In this document: one piece after another, positions 16,702 through 26,302 of the stretch
Position numbering within the stretch: the first letter of the stretch is position 1
Layout: each line of letters begins with the position of its first letter
DNA from: Moraxella cuniculi DSM 21768
GTDB taxonomy: Bacteria > Pseudomonadota > Gammaproteobacteria > Pseudomonadales > Moraxellaceae
Assembly (NCBI RefSeq): GCF_900156515.1
Contig: NZ_FTNU01000003.1
Span: 62,001-126,000 of the forward strand
DNA length: 64,000 nucleotides
Direction: 5' to 3'
Position numbers and translations under genes: made by a program
The notes under the pieces: generated by a model
The model's database searches: none
What the model saw: only the letters and a program-made list of their open reading frames with translations
What the model was told of the DNA's origin: nothing

Positions 16702-16969
16702 AGTCTAATAAAAATCAAATTTTGCCCATTTTAGCAAAGTTTGATGACAAAAAGCCAATCAATGTCGCAATAATGCGTTAAAAAATTGTAAACCGCCAAC
16801 CGATTCATCAATACCAATAATCAAAACTTTGCATCTGATTGCGCCAAAAACCATGGTGATTTTTTAACTCATCAAATAAAAACAAGCCTTGTTTTTGGCG
16901 GATATTTTGCGTTTACAATATAGCCGAACCAGTTTGTCATTTTGATAAGCCATCACTTCAGGCAATGAT
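16702..16969. other. Gap between mltG and the MFS remnant
   Basis: 268 bases with no ORF carrying a ribosome binding site. It contains a short palindrome AAAAACAAG/CTTGTTTTT near 16880, which could terminate transcription from the remnant side. Nothing else was recognised. Confidence 0.5.
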
Positions 16970-18062
16970 TTACAAAGCATATTTTCTCACCCTCATATGA
17001 ACAACAACAGCGGTCAATAAAAGCAATATGCCCAAAACAGATATTGTGATACCCAGCGGTGCATAGCCGCCAGTATAAGAAAATACCCTGCCAGAGATGT
17101 GTGTAGTAAAAGGAAGCGTCATGTAAACAAAAGCAGGGGTAAATAGATACAAACCAAGCGTTCTGATGGCAACCATTCTGCCTTGTAGGCGAAGTGGTGT
17201 GTGCTTTTGCCAAACAGTTTGGTTGGTTGCCGCCATGACACCAATGCCCACCCCCACCAAAAAAGCCAAGAAGATTAAAGAAATTTCCCCAATATGCCGA
17301 CAAGCAGCATGGATATGCCTGTAGCTATAATAGAACCTTGATATAAAAAATTTTCACAAAAATTTGCCAATCTATCCAAAATCAGACCAACTGCCAGTAA
17401 ACCCAAACCCTGAAAAACACTGCTTAGCACCAATGTTTTTTATCAAAAGCTTCCAGTATATACGGTGTGATTATTGACATATACGACACACAGATGACGT
17501 TGATGACACAAAAAGAAAATAAATAAACTTTTAATAACTTGCTGGATCTTAGCCAGTAAAAAGCCTCGTAATAACCCTGCTGATTTTGCTCAGTTTTGGC
17601 GGCAGTTGTGGTGTTTGATGGAATCTTTAATAAAATCAATAATGAAGTCAATTGGATAAACATGGATAAAAATAATGAACAACCAATATTGATCATCTCA
17701 TAAGAAACCGCCCCTAAAATTGGACCTGCGATCACTAAAATGCCACGAAAAATTTGCTGTAGTCCATTGTATCTTATCAGCTGATCTGAACTGGCAAGCT
17801 CTGGGATAAAAGCGGTGGTTGCTGTATAGCGAAACTCATTAGCGATCGCAATGATGACAAGCATACAGACATACAAGAAAAAATTAAAATATTGCGATGC
17901 GGTGATAATAACCAGTAAGACAAGCGATAGTATGGTGATGACATCTGTCGCCAATAAAATGATTTTTTTGGGAATTTTATCAGCCAACACGCCCGATGGG
18001 ATACAAAATAACAGACGATATGCCCTTGCTGATGATAAGGCTAAAAGTATTCTTGCTTGGAA
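16970..18062 (-). pseudogene. Decayed MFS transporter
   Basis: Coding-like sequence in three successive frames. The first segment, open from 18062 to 17424, has YRLLFCIPSGVLADKIPKK (the MFS loop 2-3 signature) and several membrane segments. It hits a stop after a shift in the T6 run at 17436-17441. The next frame (LVLSSVFQGLGLLAVGLIL) runs to a stop at 17277-17275. A second shift near the C4 run at 17287-17290 leads to the last segment, with WQKHTPLRLQGRM and three more membrane segments, ending at 16970. The first membrane segment is missing. It resembles drug or siderophore exporters of the MFS_3 type. It separates pabC from mltG, genes that are usually adjacent. Confidence 0.85.
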
Positions 18063-18137
18063 TTATACACACCTTGATGATAAACCACAATCAAAAATTG
18101 ATTGCCGTAAGTTTAAGCCTGATTTATACAGCTAATT

Positions 18138-19016
18138 TTAACACTGATCAAAACAATCGCGTGTAAAAATAGGTTCTAATAACCGCTGCTTGTCATCACC
18201 AAAGTCAGCGATATTAAATTCTGCCACTGGCGTAATGCCTCGCACCGCATTGGTGATAAAAAGTCGTGTGATTTTTAACAAATCATCATCAGTCAGCACC
18301 CGTTCACGCACTACGCCACAAATACCGCTTGCCATGATTTTGGCACGCATAACCCCTGCCACGCCTGACTTATCCACAGGTGGCGTGTACCAAATATCAT
18401 CTGGCAGCTGATAAAAAATATTACCCATCGTAGCACAAATCCACTCGCCATGCACATTGGCAACCAGCCCATCATCAATACTGGCATCGAACGCCTGCTT
18501 TGCCAAAAGTTCTGCGTGTGCCAGCACTTGCTCAGTGCAACCGATGAGCTTTAATCCTGCTAAGCGACTGGGACGATGGGCGAGCTGACTGCCCAGCGTG
18601 ATGACGCGAATCGGTGCTTGCACTGGTATATCTTGGATAAATTCTGTGGCAAAACTTGTGTTGATGGGCGAAGTTTTTAGATAAACTTGTGCCTTATTGT
18701 TGCCATCATCAACAAAGCCATAGCCACGCAGAGTTTGTTTTTGGCGGGTGATGATGATTTTTATGATGCCCTGCTGCACTTTGGTTGCCAAATGGCGAAG
18801 CTTAGCAAACAACAACGCAACATCCAATTGCAAAGCAAAAGCCGCCAAGCCCTGATTGATACGCTGATGATGAAAATCCAAGGCGATAATCTGCCCAGCA
18901 AACACGCCCATTGTGCTAAAAAAACCATCGCCAAAGGCAAATGCTCGCTCGTCCATGCGGTCATCACACTTATCCAAAGTGGCATGATTCCATTGATAAA
19001 ATTGTATTTTGTCCAT
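18138..19016 (-). CDS. pabC: Aminodeoxychorismate lyase (PLP class IV)
   Basis: Releases pyruvate from 4-amino-4-deoxychorismate to give p-aminobenzoate for folate. It has 292 residues. The class IV aminotransferase fold shows DERAFAFGDGFFSTMGVF near the start and the PLP lysine in RLAGLKLIGCTEQVLA (about 165). GEWICATMGNIFY and DKSGVAGVMR match the cofactor phosphate region. It normally precedes mltG and tmk; here a decayed transporter has come between. PabB, which supplies its substrate, is at 33150-34565. Confidence 0.92.
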   Translation of the reverse strand: MDKIQFYQWNHATLDKCDDRMDERAFAFGDGFFSTMGVFAGQIIALDFHHQRINQGLAAFALQLDVALLFAKLRHLATKVQQGIIKIIITRQKQTLRGYGFVDDGNNKAQVYLKTSPINTSFATEFIQDIPVQAPIRVITLGSQLAHRPSRLAGLKLIGCTEQVLAHAELLAKQAFDASIDDGLVANVHGEWICATMGNIFYQLPDDIWYTPPVDKSGVAGVMRAKIMASGICGVVRERVLTDDDLLKITRLFITNAVRGITPVAEFNIADFGDDKQRLLEPIFTRDCFDQC

Positions 19017-19107
19017 AATTAATCAACAAAAATCAAATCACGCATGGGCACAGCTTTGCCCTTATCTTGCATGATTATTTATTTTGAAAATTTGACCCAT
19101 CAACAAC

Positions 19108-19707
19108 TCAGCGTTGTCTTAAGACAATCTGGCAACGATAATCTTGGCACTGGGCATTTAGTAGTTCAAACGCACCAACAGTCTGCTCTGCCATTGGCAC
19201 TCCTTGCAGTATCTGATGAACGATATTCGTCCCCTTTTTGGCATCGGCGGCACTCATCATTAAATAAGCTCGCTTGGCAAAATTAAGCGAAGATGACTTA
19301 GTTGGCTCATTATCACTGGCGGCGGCATAGTACCAAACCAGCTCTAGCAAACCATCGGATTCAACCACATACAAAGGTGGCTCATGGGCGGCACTGTAGC
19401 GAAAACTTGAGGCAGGTTTGCCATAAAAATCCAGCGTTTCTTCTTGGGTTGCGGTACTGCCAATGTATGACTTTAGACTTGTGATATCTGTGGCTGTTGC
19501 TCCTGCCACTTGCCAATTCTTGGTGTCATAAACCACCGCTTTGTAGATTTTTTTCTCGCCATCGTCCTGAACCAGTTGCTCATTGCCCACAGGACGAAAT
19601 GTCAAAAACAACACCAAAACCACCGCCAACAACAACGCTGCAAGCAGCCAAAACTGACGGCGATATAACCATGATTTATGAGAGGAGTTTTTGGTGAGAT
19701 TTGTCAT
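19108..19707 (-). CDS. Hypothetical single-pass membrane protein
   Basis: 199 residues, family not recognised. A basic N-terminus (TNLTKNSSHKSWLYRRQ) is followed by one membrane segment at about 19-38 (FWLLAALLLAVVLVLFLTF), so the bulk is periplasmic. The remainder has no repeats; the end contains AQCQDYRCQIVLRQR with two cysteines six apart that could form a disulphide. It lies 91 bases upstream of pabC on the same strand. Confidence 0.75.
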   Translation of the reverse strand: MTNLTKNSSHKSWLYRRQFWLLAALLLAVVLVLFLTFRPVGNEQLVQDDGEKKIYKAVVYDTKNWQVAGATATDITSLKSYIGSTATQEETLDFYGKPASSFRYSAAHEPPLYVVESDGLLELVWYYAAASDNEPTKSSSLNFAKRAYLMMSAADAKKGTNIVHQILQGVPMAEQTVGAFELLNAQCQDYRCQIVLRQR

Positions 19708-19855
19708 AGCGAATCAGTAAGATATTTTTTGATGATTGTAGCATAAAATAACAACAATCAGCACCCATTTGCTTGATTTTTTGCTAAAATTAGCACACTG
19801 CTTTATTTTTAAAAGCATTCGCCACGCTGGTGATGCTTGGTTATCTGGAACTCTC

Positions 19856-20647
19856 ATGCAACATTTTATCGTCATTGGCAACCCCATCAATCACTCAAAA
19901 AGCCCAGAAATTCATCACGCCTTCGCTGCCAGTGTTGGGCTGCCCATCTGCTATCAAAGACAGCTTTGTCCTGATAATTTTGACAGTTTTGTCGCTGTTG
20001 TTTTAGCATTTTTTGCAGGGGGTGGTAAGGGGGCAAATGTTACTTTACCATTTAAACAAATGGCACATCAGCTGGTACAATCACAAGGCGAAATCAGCGA
20101 TGATGCACGCCATGCTGGAGCGGTCAATACCCTGATGATAAAAAACGGCAAATTGTATGGCGATAATACTGACGGTCGTGGCTTGGTTGCCGATTTGCAA
20201 GCACATGGAATCACTTTGGCAAATAAAAAAGTCGCCATCATTGGGGCAGGTGGAGCGACTCGTGGGGCGATTTTGCCACTATTATCCACAGGTTGCTCGC
20301 TGGATATTTATAATCGCACCATTGATAAGGCTCGGCAGCTGCTTGAGCAATTCAATCACCCCGCCTTATCAGCACGCCCATTGTCAGACTTGACAACGGC
20401 ACGCTATGACCTTATTATCAATGCCACATCAGCCACCACAACAGGTCAGACATTGACATTGGGCAATTGCCAAGCCAGTGCTGCCTATGATATGATGTAT
20501 GGCAAGCCATCAGAATTTTTGGCACATTTTCAGCATCAAGGGGCGGCAACTTTTGATGGATTTGGTATGTTGATTCAGCAAGCCAAGCTGTCTTTTGAAC
20601 TGTGGACAGGCAAGATGCTTGATTTGGATAAAATCACCTTGCCCTAA
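19856..20647 (+). CDS. aroE: Shikimate dehydrogenase
   Basis: NADPH-dependent reduction of 3-dehydroshikimate. It has 263 residues from the ATG at 19856 (MQHFIVIGNPINHSKSP). The frame extends 29 codons further upstream, but the conserved GNPINHSKSP pattern lies at the N-terminus of the family and GGAA sits before this ATG. The catalytic lysine is in GANVTLPFKQMA (about 65), followed by AGAVNTL, the Asp in GDNTDGRGL (about 103), and the NADP loop GAGGATRGAI. The C-terminus has DGFGMLIQQAKLSFELW. Confidence 0.95.
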   Translation: MQHFIVIGNPINHSKSPEIHHAFAASVGLPICYQRQLCPDNFDSFVAVVLAFFAGGGKGANVTLPFKQMAHQLVQSQGEISDDARHAGAVNTLMIKNGKLYGDNTDGRGLVADLQAHGITLANKKVAIIGAGGATRGAILPLLSTGCSLDIYNRTIDKARQLLEQFNHPALSARPLSDLTTARYDLIINATSATTTGQTLTLGNCQASAAYDMMYGKPSEFLAHFQHQGAATFDGFGMLIQQAKLSFELWTGKMLDLDKITLP

Positions 20648-20819
20648 AAATCCCTTGGCTAAGATACGATATCATGGCAAAAAACCAATAGCATGAGTAT
20701 ACACCATGAAGCGATGCTTGCCCATTTTTTCATTGGTATCAATACAATTTTTATTTCAAAATAAAATACAGTTGTAAGCAGAAATGAACAAAGACTGATT
20801 TTAAGTTTGAAAATTAATT

Positions 20820-20969
20820 ATGTTTTTTGCAAAATTCAATGAGTTTTTGGCAGATTTAGAGCAAAACCCCATTGTTGATGAGTGGTATATGTCTAATTTT
20901 GCTGAAAAAAATATCAAAACATTAGAGCCTTATGAAGCATTTGATAATTTAAAATTACTTGTTTCATAA
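20820..20969 (+). CDS. AT-rich 49-residue ORF of unknown function
   Basis: ATG at 20820 and TAA at 20967-20969. The product starts MFFAKFNEFLADLEQNPIVD and contains EPYEAFDNLKLLVS at the end. It is much more AT-rich than the neighbours, has no clear Shine-Dalgarno, and looks like the N-terminal piece of a longer acquired protein (immunity-protein-like, by impression only). It could be a chance ORF or a remnant. Confidence 0.35.
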   Translation: MFFAKFNEFLADLEQNPIVDEWYMSNFAEKNIKTLEPYEAFDNLKLLVS

Positions 20970-21046
20970 TTGCTCGCCTTTTAACACCGCTGTATGGGCA
21001 TCATACAACCTTTTTATTTTACAAGCAAATCCCATTAGGAGACATC

Positions 21047-21190
21047 ATGAGCGACACCACACTGGCAGCCGATGGGCTGGATTTTGACAATTTGGATGAT
21101 TTATTTAATGACTTTGACGGCATGGCAGTCGAAGGTGGCGTAGATAGCAGCAATGACGATGGCTGCGAAGGCGGTGCTTGTAAATTATAA
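21047..21190 (+). CDS. Small acidic protein with a C-terminal two-cysteine motif
   Basis: 47 residues, start MSDTTLAADGLDFDNLDDLF, end GCEGGACKL. A strong Shine-Dalgarno (TTAGGAG) precedes the ATG, and a UUCG-tetraloop terminator follows 29 bases after the stop, so this is a complete monocistronic gene. About 13 of 47 residues are Asp/Glu and only 2 are Lys. The two cysteines (40 and 45) are separated by EGGA. The shape, an acidic leucine-spaced N-terminal half, a Gly-Gly near residue 31 and a short Cys-containing tail, recalls a modified-peptide precursor, but no modification or export gene is adjacent. A metal-binding role is another reading. Family not recognised. Confidence 0.75.
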   Translation: MSDTTLAADGLDFDNLDDLFNDFDGMAVEGGVDSSNDDGCEGGACKL

Positions 21191-21219
21191 CCAAGCCAAA
21201 CACACAAACAGCAATACCT

Positions 21220-21245
21220 GCGTCTGCTTCGGCGGACGCTTTTTT
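21220..21245 (+). terminator. Terminator of the small acidic protein gene
   Basis: GCGTCTGC, a TTCG tetraloop, GCGGACGC (one G-U pair), then six T. A textbook Rho-independent terminator. Confidence 0.93.
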
Positions 21246-21397
21246 ATAACCAAAAATTATCACAAAACATGATTTGTATGAAAATAAGTTATTAATAATC
21301 CGCAACCCTTTCCCAAAAGCAAAAATCTCTGTATAGTAAGGACAAGTTTTGGCAAATTGGCAAACTTTTATATCAACAAACAGCAAAGGAAAAAATC

Positions 21398-23218
21398 ATG
21401 CTAACCTACAAAGCACCGCTACGCGACATGAAGTTTTTGATGAATGAAATGTTTGATTATCAAAGTCATTATCAAACCTTAAACAACGGCTCAGCTGCCG
21501 ATGCCGAAACGGTTGAAATGATTTTGCAGGGTTTTGCCGACTTTGCCGAAAATGTACTATCACCACTGTACCAACCTGCCGATGCTGAGGGTTGTTATTT
21601 TCAAGATGGCAAAGTAACCACACCAACAGGGTTTAAAGAGGCTTATCAGCAATTTGTCGAAGGCGGCTGGCAAGGCATCAGCTACCCTGAAAACTATGGC
21701 GGCATGAACCTGCCAATGTCGCTTAATCTCATCAAATCCGAAATGATGGGAACAGCAAACTGGCCATGGGCAATGTACCCTGGTCTGACCATCGGCTCGG
21801 TCAATACCATCATGCAATATGGTGATGAACAGCAAAAAAACACCTACCTACCCAAACTTGTCTCTGGCGAATGGTCTGGCACAATGTGCCTAACTGAAGC
21901 ACAATGTGGCACAGATTTGAACCAAATGAAAACCCGTGCCGTACCAAATGACGATGGCAGCTACGCCATCACGGGCAGCAAAATCTTCATCTCGGCAGGC
22001 GAGCATGACCTAACTGAGAACATTGTGCATGTTGTCTTGGCACGATTGCCTGATGCACCTGCTGGCACCAAGGGCATTTCGCTATTTATTGTGCCAAAAT
22101 TCTTACCAACTGCCACAGGCGAAGTCGGAGAACGCAACCAAGTTGCTTGTGGCTCTATTGAGCATAAAATGGGCATCAGCTCATCAGCCACTTGCGTGAT
22201 TAACTTTGACGGTGCTACAGGATTTTTGCTTGGTGAACCAAACAAAGGGCTAAAAGCCATGTTTACTTATATGAACACGGCTCGTATTGGTACGGGTATC
22301 CAGGGCTTGGCTCATATGGAACTTGCTTTTCAAAATGCCCTGCCCTATGCCAAAGAACGCCGCTCAATGCGTGCCTTAAGTGGCACAAAAGAACCAGACC
22401 AACCTGCTGATGCCATCATTCATCATGCTGATGTTCGCCGTATGCTGCTTACCCAAAAGGCATTTGCCGAAGGTGCTCGTTCAATGATTTATCACACCGC
22501 CCGCTATGCAGATAAACTTGCCGAAGCCGTAGCACAAGGCGATGAAGCAGAAATCAAAAAATGGGACGACAAAATCGGTTTCTTTACCCCGATCTTAAAG
22601 GGCTTTTTGACCGAATTGGGCATTGAGTCCGCCAAGCACGGTCAGCAAATCTATGGTGGGCATGGATACATCAAAGAATCAGGCATGGAACTGATTGCCC
22701 GCGATGCTCGCATTGCAACCTTATACGAAGGCACCACAGGCGTACAGGCGTTGGATTTATTGGGTCGCAAAGTGCTGCTGCAAGGTGGTGGCAAAGCAAT
22801 CCGTGATTATACCGCTGGCATCATGAAGTGGTGCGGTGAATACGCCCTTGACAAAGATATGCGTAAATTTGTCTGGAGCTTGACCAAACTGTGTGCCGAA
22901 TGGAACATGCTCACCGCCCGCCTATTGCTAACCGCACGCAAAGATCGTGATATTGTCTCGGCTGCCTGTGATGACTTTTTGATGTACTCAGGTTATGTGA
23001 TGATGGCATATCACTGGGCTCGTATGGCAGCGGTGTCTTTTGATAAGCTTAAAAATGGTGGCGAACAGCCCAAAGAATTTTATCTTGCCAAAACACAAAC
23101 TGCCGAATTTTATTTTGAAAAAATCCTACCAAGAAGTTCGGCTCATGCCGAAAGCATGACTGCACCAAGCGAGGTGATGATGCAAATGCAAATTGACCAC
23201 TTCGCCTTTTTGGATTAA
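21398..23218 (+). CDS. Acyl-CoA dehydrogenase, long form
   Basis: FAD flavoenzyme that introduces the alpha-beta double bond in acyl-CoA. It has 606 residues, the length of the subgroup with an extra C-terminal domain (as in DmdC-type and some FadE-like enzymes). The start MLTYKAPLRDMKFLMNEMF is typical of this subgroup. CLTEAQCGTDLNQMKTRA and GSKIFISAGEHD form the FAD site. GGHGYIKESGMELIARDARI and the catalytic-base region ATLYEGTTGVQALDLLGRK lie near 440-470. AAAGGAA precedes the ATG. It stands alone with its own terminator; the substrate cannot be read from sequence. Confidence 0.92.
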   Translation: MLTYKAPLRDMKFLMNEMFDYQSHYQTLNNGSAADAETVEMILQGFADFAENVLSPLYQPADAEGCYFQDGKVTTPTGFKEAYQQFVEGGWQGISYPENYGGMNLPMSLNLIKSEMMGTANWPWAMYPGLTIGSVNTIMQYGDEQQKNTYLPKLVSGEWSGTMCLTEAQCGTDLNQMKTRAVPNDDGSYAITGSKIFISAGEHDLTENIVHVVLARLPDAPAGTKGISLFIVPKFLPTATGEVGERNQVACGSIEHKMGISSSATCVINFDGATGFLLGEPNKGLKAMFTYMNTARIGTGIQGLAHMELAFQNALPYAKERRSMRALSGTKEPDQPADAIIHHADVRRMLLTQKAFAEGARSMIYHTARYADKLAEAVAQGDEAEIKKWDDKIGFFTPILKGFLTELGIESAKHGQQIYGGHGYIKESGMELIARDARIATLYEGTTGVQALDLLGRKVLLQGGGKAIRDYTAGIMKWCGEYALDKDMRKFVWSLTKLCAEWNMLTARLLLTARKDRDIVSAACDDFLMYSGYVMMAYHWARMAAVSFDKLKNGGEQPKEFYLAKTQTAEFYFEKILPRSSAHAESMTAPSEVMMQMQIDHFAFLD

Positions 23219-23228
23219 TACAGCCAAG

Positions 23229-23258
23229 CTGCCCAAGTCTGTGATTTGGGCAGTTTTT
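23229..23258 (+). terminator. Terminator of the acyl-CoA dehydrogenase gene
   Basis: CTGCCCAA/TTGGGCAG (8 bp) with a 9-base loop, then five T, starting 11 bases after the stop. Confidence 0.9.
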
Positions 23259-24668
<1,410 letters not shown>

Positions 24669-24682
24669 CAAACAGCAAAGCA

Positions 24683-24718
24683 AATGCCACTGTCTGATAT
24701 CAGTGGCATTGTTATTTT
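24683..24718 (+). terminator. Terminator of trxB
   Basis: A perfect 10-bp stem AATGCCACTG/CAGTGGCATT with an 8-base loop, then GTTATTTT. Confidence 0.85.
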
Positions 24719-24927
24719 GGCAGCTGATGATTTTGATAATACATTGTCCAGATTTATAATCGTGCAAATCACCCCAACAAACTTAAGAAGTTTTGATAAT
24801 TAGCCCAAAAAGCAATTACAAGACTCTTGAGTCTTGAAAGTAAAATTTATCAACAGTTGCAATTAATAATATTTCATTATATTTTATAAAAAATAATTAT
24901 ATATAATATTAATTATTACTCCAAGCC
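24719..24927. other. AT-rich gap between trxB and tuf copy 2
   Basis: No gene. It contains a near-perfect palindrome CAAGACTCTTGAGTCTTG (24819-24836) and, at 24870-24920, a run almost entirely of A and T. The palindrome could be an operator or a chance repeat. Confidence 0.5.
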
Positions 24928-24954
24928 AAAAAAACAAGCCCCAAAAGGAGCTTG
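24928..24954 (-). terminator. Terminator of tuf copy 2
   Basis: Same hairpin as after tuf copy 1 (CAAGCTCC, TTTT, GGGGCTTG on the minus strand), followed by seven T. The two copies are identical through the hairpin and diverge beyond the T run. Confidence 0.88.
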
Positions 24955-24972
24955 CTTTATAAGGTGTTGTGA

Positions 24973-26163
24973 TTAGTCTTTAACAGTAGCAACAACACCA
25001 GCACCTACGGTACGGCCGCCTTCACGGATAGCGAAGCGTAGACCTTTGTCCATAGCGATTGGGTGGATTAGCTCAACGCTCATCTCAACATTATCGCCTG
25101 GCATAACCATTTCTGTGCCTTCTTGTAGAGTGATGGCACCAGTTACGTCAGTGGTACGGAAGTAGAATTGTGGGCGATAGCCATTTAGGAATGGCGTGTG
25201 GCGACCACCTTCTTCTTTTGATAGTACATACACTTCTGCATCAAACTTGGTGTGTGGTGTGATTGAACCTGGCTTAGCAAGTACTTGACCACGCTGAACT
25301 TCTTCACGCTTAGTACCACGAAGTAGGATACCACAGTTCTCACCTGCACGACCTTCGTCTAGCAATTTGCGGAACATTTCAACACCAGTACAGGTAGTTT
25401 TTGCAGTTGGTTTGATACCGATGATTTCGATTTCGTCACCAACTTTGATGATGCCTGATTCTACACGGCCAGTTACTACAGTACCACGACCTGAGATTGA
25501 GAATACATCTTCGATTGGCATTAGGAATGACTTATCGATATCACGCTCAGGCTCTGGGATATAGCTGTCTAGAGTGTCTAGCAGTTCCAAAACTGCAGGC
25601 TCACCGTATTTGCTGTCAGCACCGTTTAGGGCTTCTAGGGCAGAACCTTTGATGATTGGGGTGTCATCACCTGGGAAGTCGTAGTCTGATAGTAGCTCAC
25701 GCACTTCCATTTCAACCAACTCTAGTAGCTCTTCGTCATCTACCATGTCGCACTTGTTCATGAATACCATGATGTATGGTACACCAACCTGACGAGATAG
25801 TAGGATGTGCTCACGAGTTTGTGGCATTGGGCCGTCAGTTGCTGATACAACCAAGATAGCACCGTCCATCTGAGCTGCACCAGTGATCATGTTTTTAACA
25901 TAGTCAGCATGGCCTGGGCAGTCTACGTGTGCGTAGTGGCGGTTTGCAGTGTCGTACTCAATGTGAGAAGTGTTAATGGTAATACCACGCGCTTTTTCTT
26001 CAGGAGCTGAGTCAATAGCAGCGTAGTCTTTTGCTTCACCACCGTGATGCTTAGCAGCAACGGTTGCGATAGCAGCGGTTAGAGTGGTTTTACCATGGTC
26101 AACGTGACCGATGGTACCAACGTTTACGTGTGGTTTTACACGCTCAAACTTGGCCTTTGCCAT
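24973..26163 (-). CDS. tuf: Elongation factor Tu, copy 2
   Basis: 396-residue GTPase delivering aminoacyl-tRNA, protein identical to copy 1 (6721-7911). This copy closes the str operon after fusA (tufA position). The frame is open 42 bases further upstream, but [20 protein letters not shown] is the family start and is preceded by GAGGAAACC. By line-by-line reading the only difference from copy 1 in the coding region is the silent base at 25018. The shared tract is best explained by gene conversion between the copies. Confidence 0.98.
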   Translation of the reverse strand: MAKAKFERVKPHVNVGTIGHVDHGKTTLTAAIATVAAKHHGGEAKDYAAIDSAPEEKARGITINTSHIEYDTANRHYAHVDCPGHADYVKNMITGAAQMDGAILVVSATDGPMPQTREHILLSRQVGVPYIMVFMNKCDMVDDEELLELVEMEVRELLSDYDFPGDDTPIIKGSALEALNGADSKYGEPAVLELLDTLDSYIPEPERDIDKSFLMPIEDVFSISGRGTVVTGRVESGIIKVGDEIEIIGIKPTAKTTCTGVEMFRKLLDEGRAGENCGILLRGTKREEVQRGQVLAKPGSITPHTKFDAEVYVLSKEEGGRHTPFLNGYRPQFYFRTTDVTGAITLQEGTEMVMPGDNVEMSVELIHPIAMDKGLRFAIREGGRTVGAGVVATVKD

Positions 26164-26302
26164 GATGGTTTCCTCGTTTTGTGATGCAAATGGGAATACT
26201 CCCATGCATAGGATAATAAATCTATGACAATGCTACCCATCTGTTCATCTATTACAACAACAAAAAAGTAGCATTGTTGTCAATCAACCGATTGATAATG
26301 AC
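26164..26302 (-). promoter_or_regulatory. fusA-tuf leader region
   Basis: On the minus strand ACAATGCTAC can pair with GTAGCATTGT (26279-26270 and 26236-26227). The 3' arm lies in AGCATTGTCATAGA (26234-26221), shared with the tuf copy 1 leader. Between this motif and the Shine-Dalgarno sits an extra hairpin, ATGCATGGGA/TCCCATTTGCAT (about 26208-26184), that copy 1 lacks. The role is unknown; differential control or mRNA processing is inferred. Confidence 0.5.

Noticed and set aside
16953..17303. A 116-codon frame rich in His, Cys and Gly
   Set aside because: It is another frame of the decayed MFS transporter; the membrane-segment pattern lies in the neighbouring frame.
17851..18135. Plus-strand ORF ending NYTHLDDKPQSKIDCRKFKP
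   Set aside because: Most of it is antisense to the MFS remnant. The last 25 codons look protein-like and could be the tail of a lost gene, but I cannot name it or support a start.
24819..24836. Palindrome CAAGACTCTTGAGTCTTG as a DNA-uptake or operator site
   Set aside because: I saw no second copy in the window and no gene start next to it.
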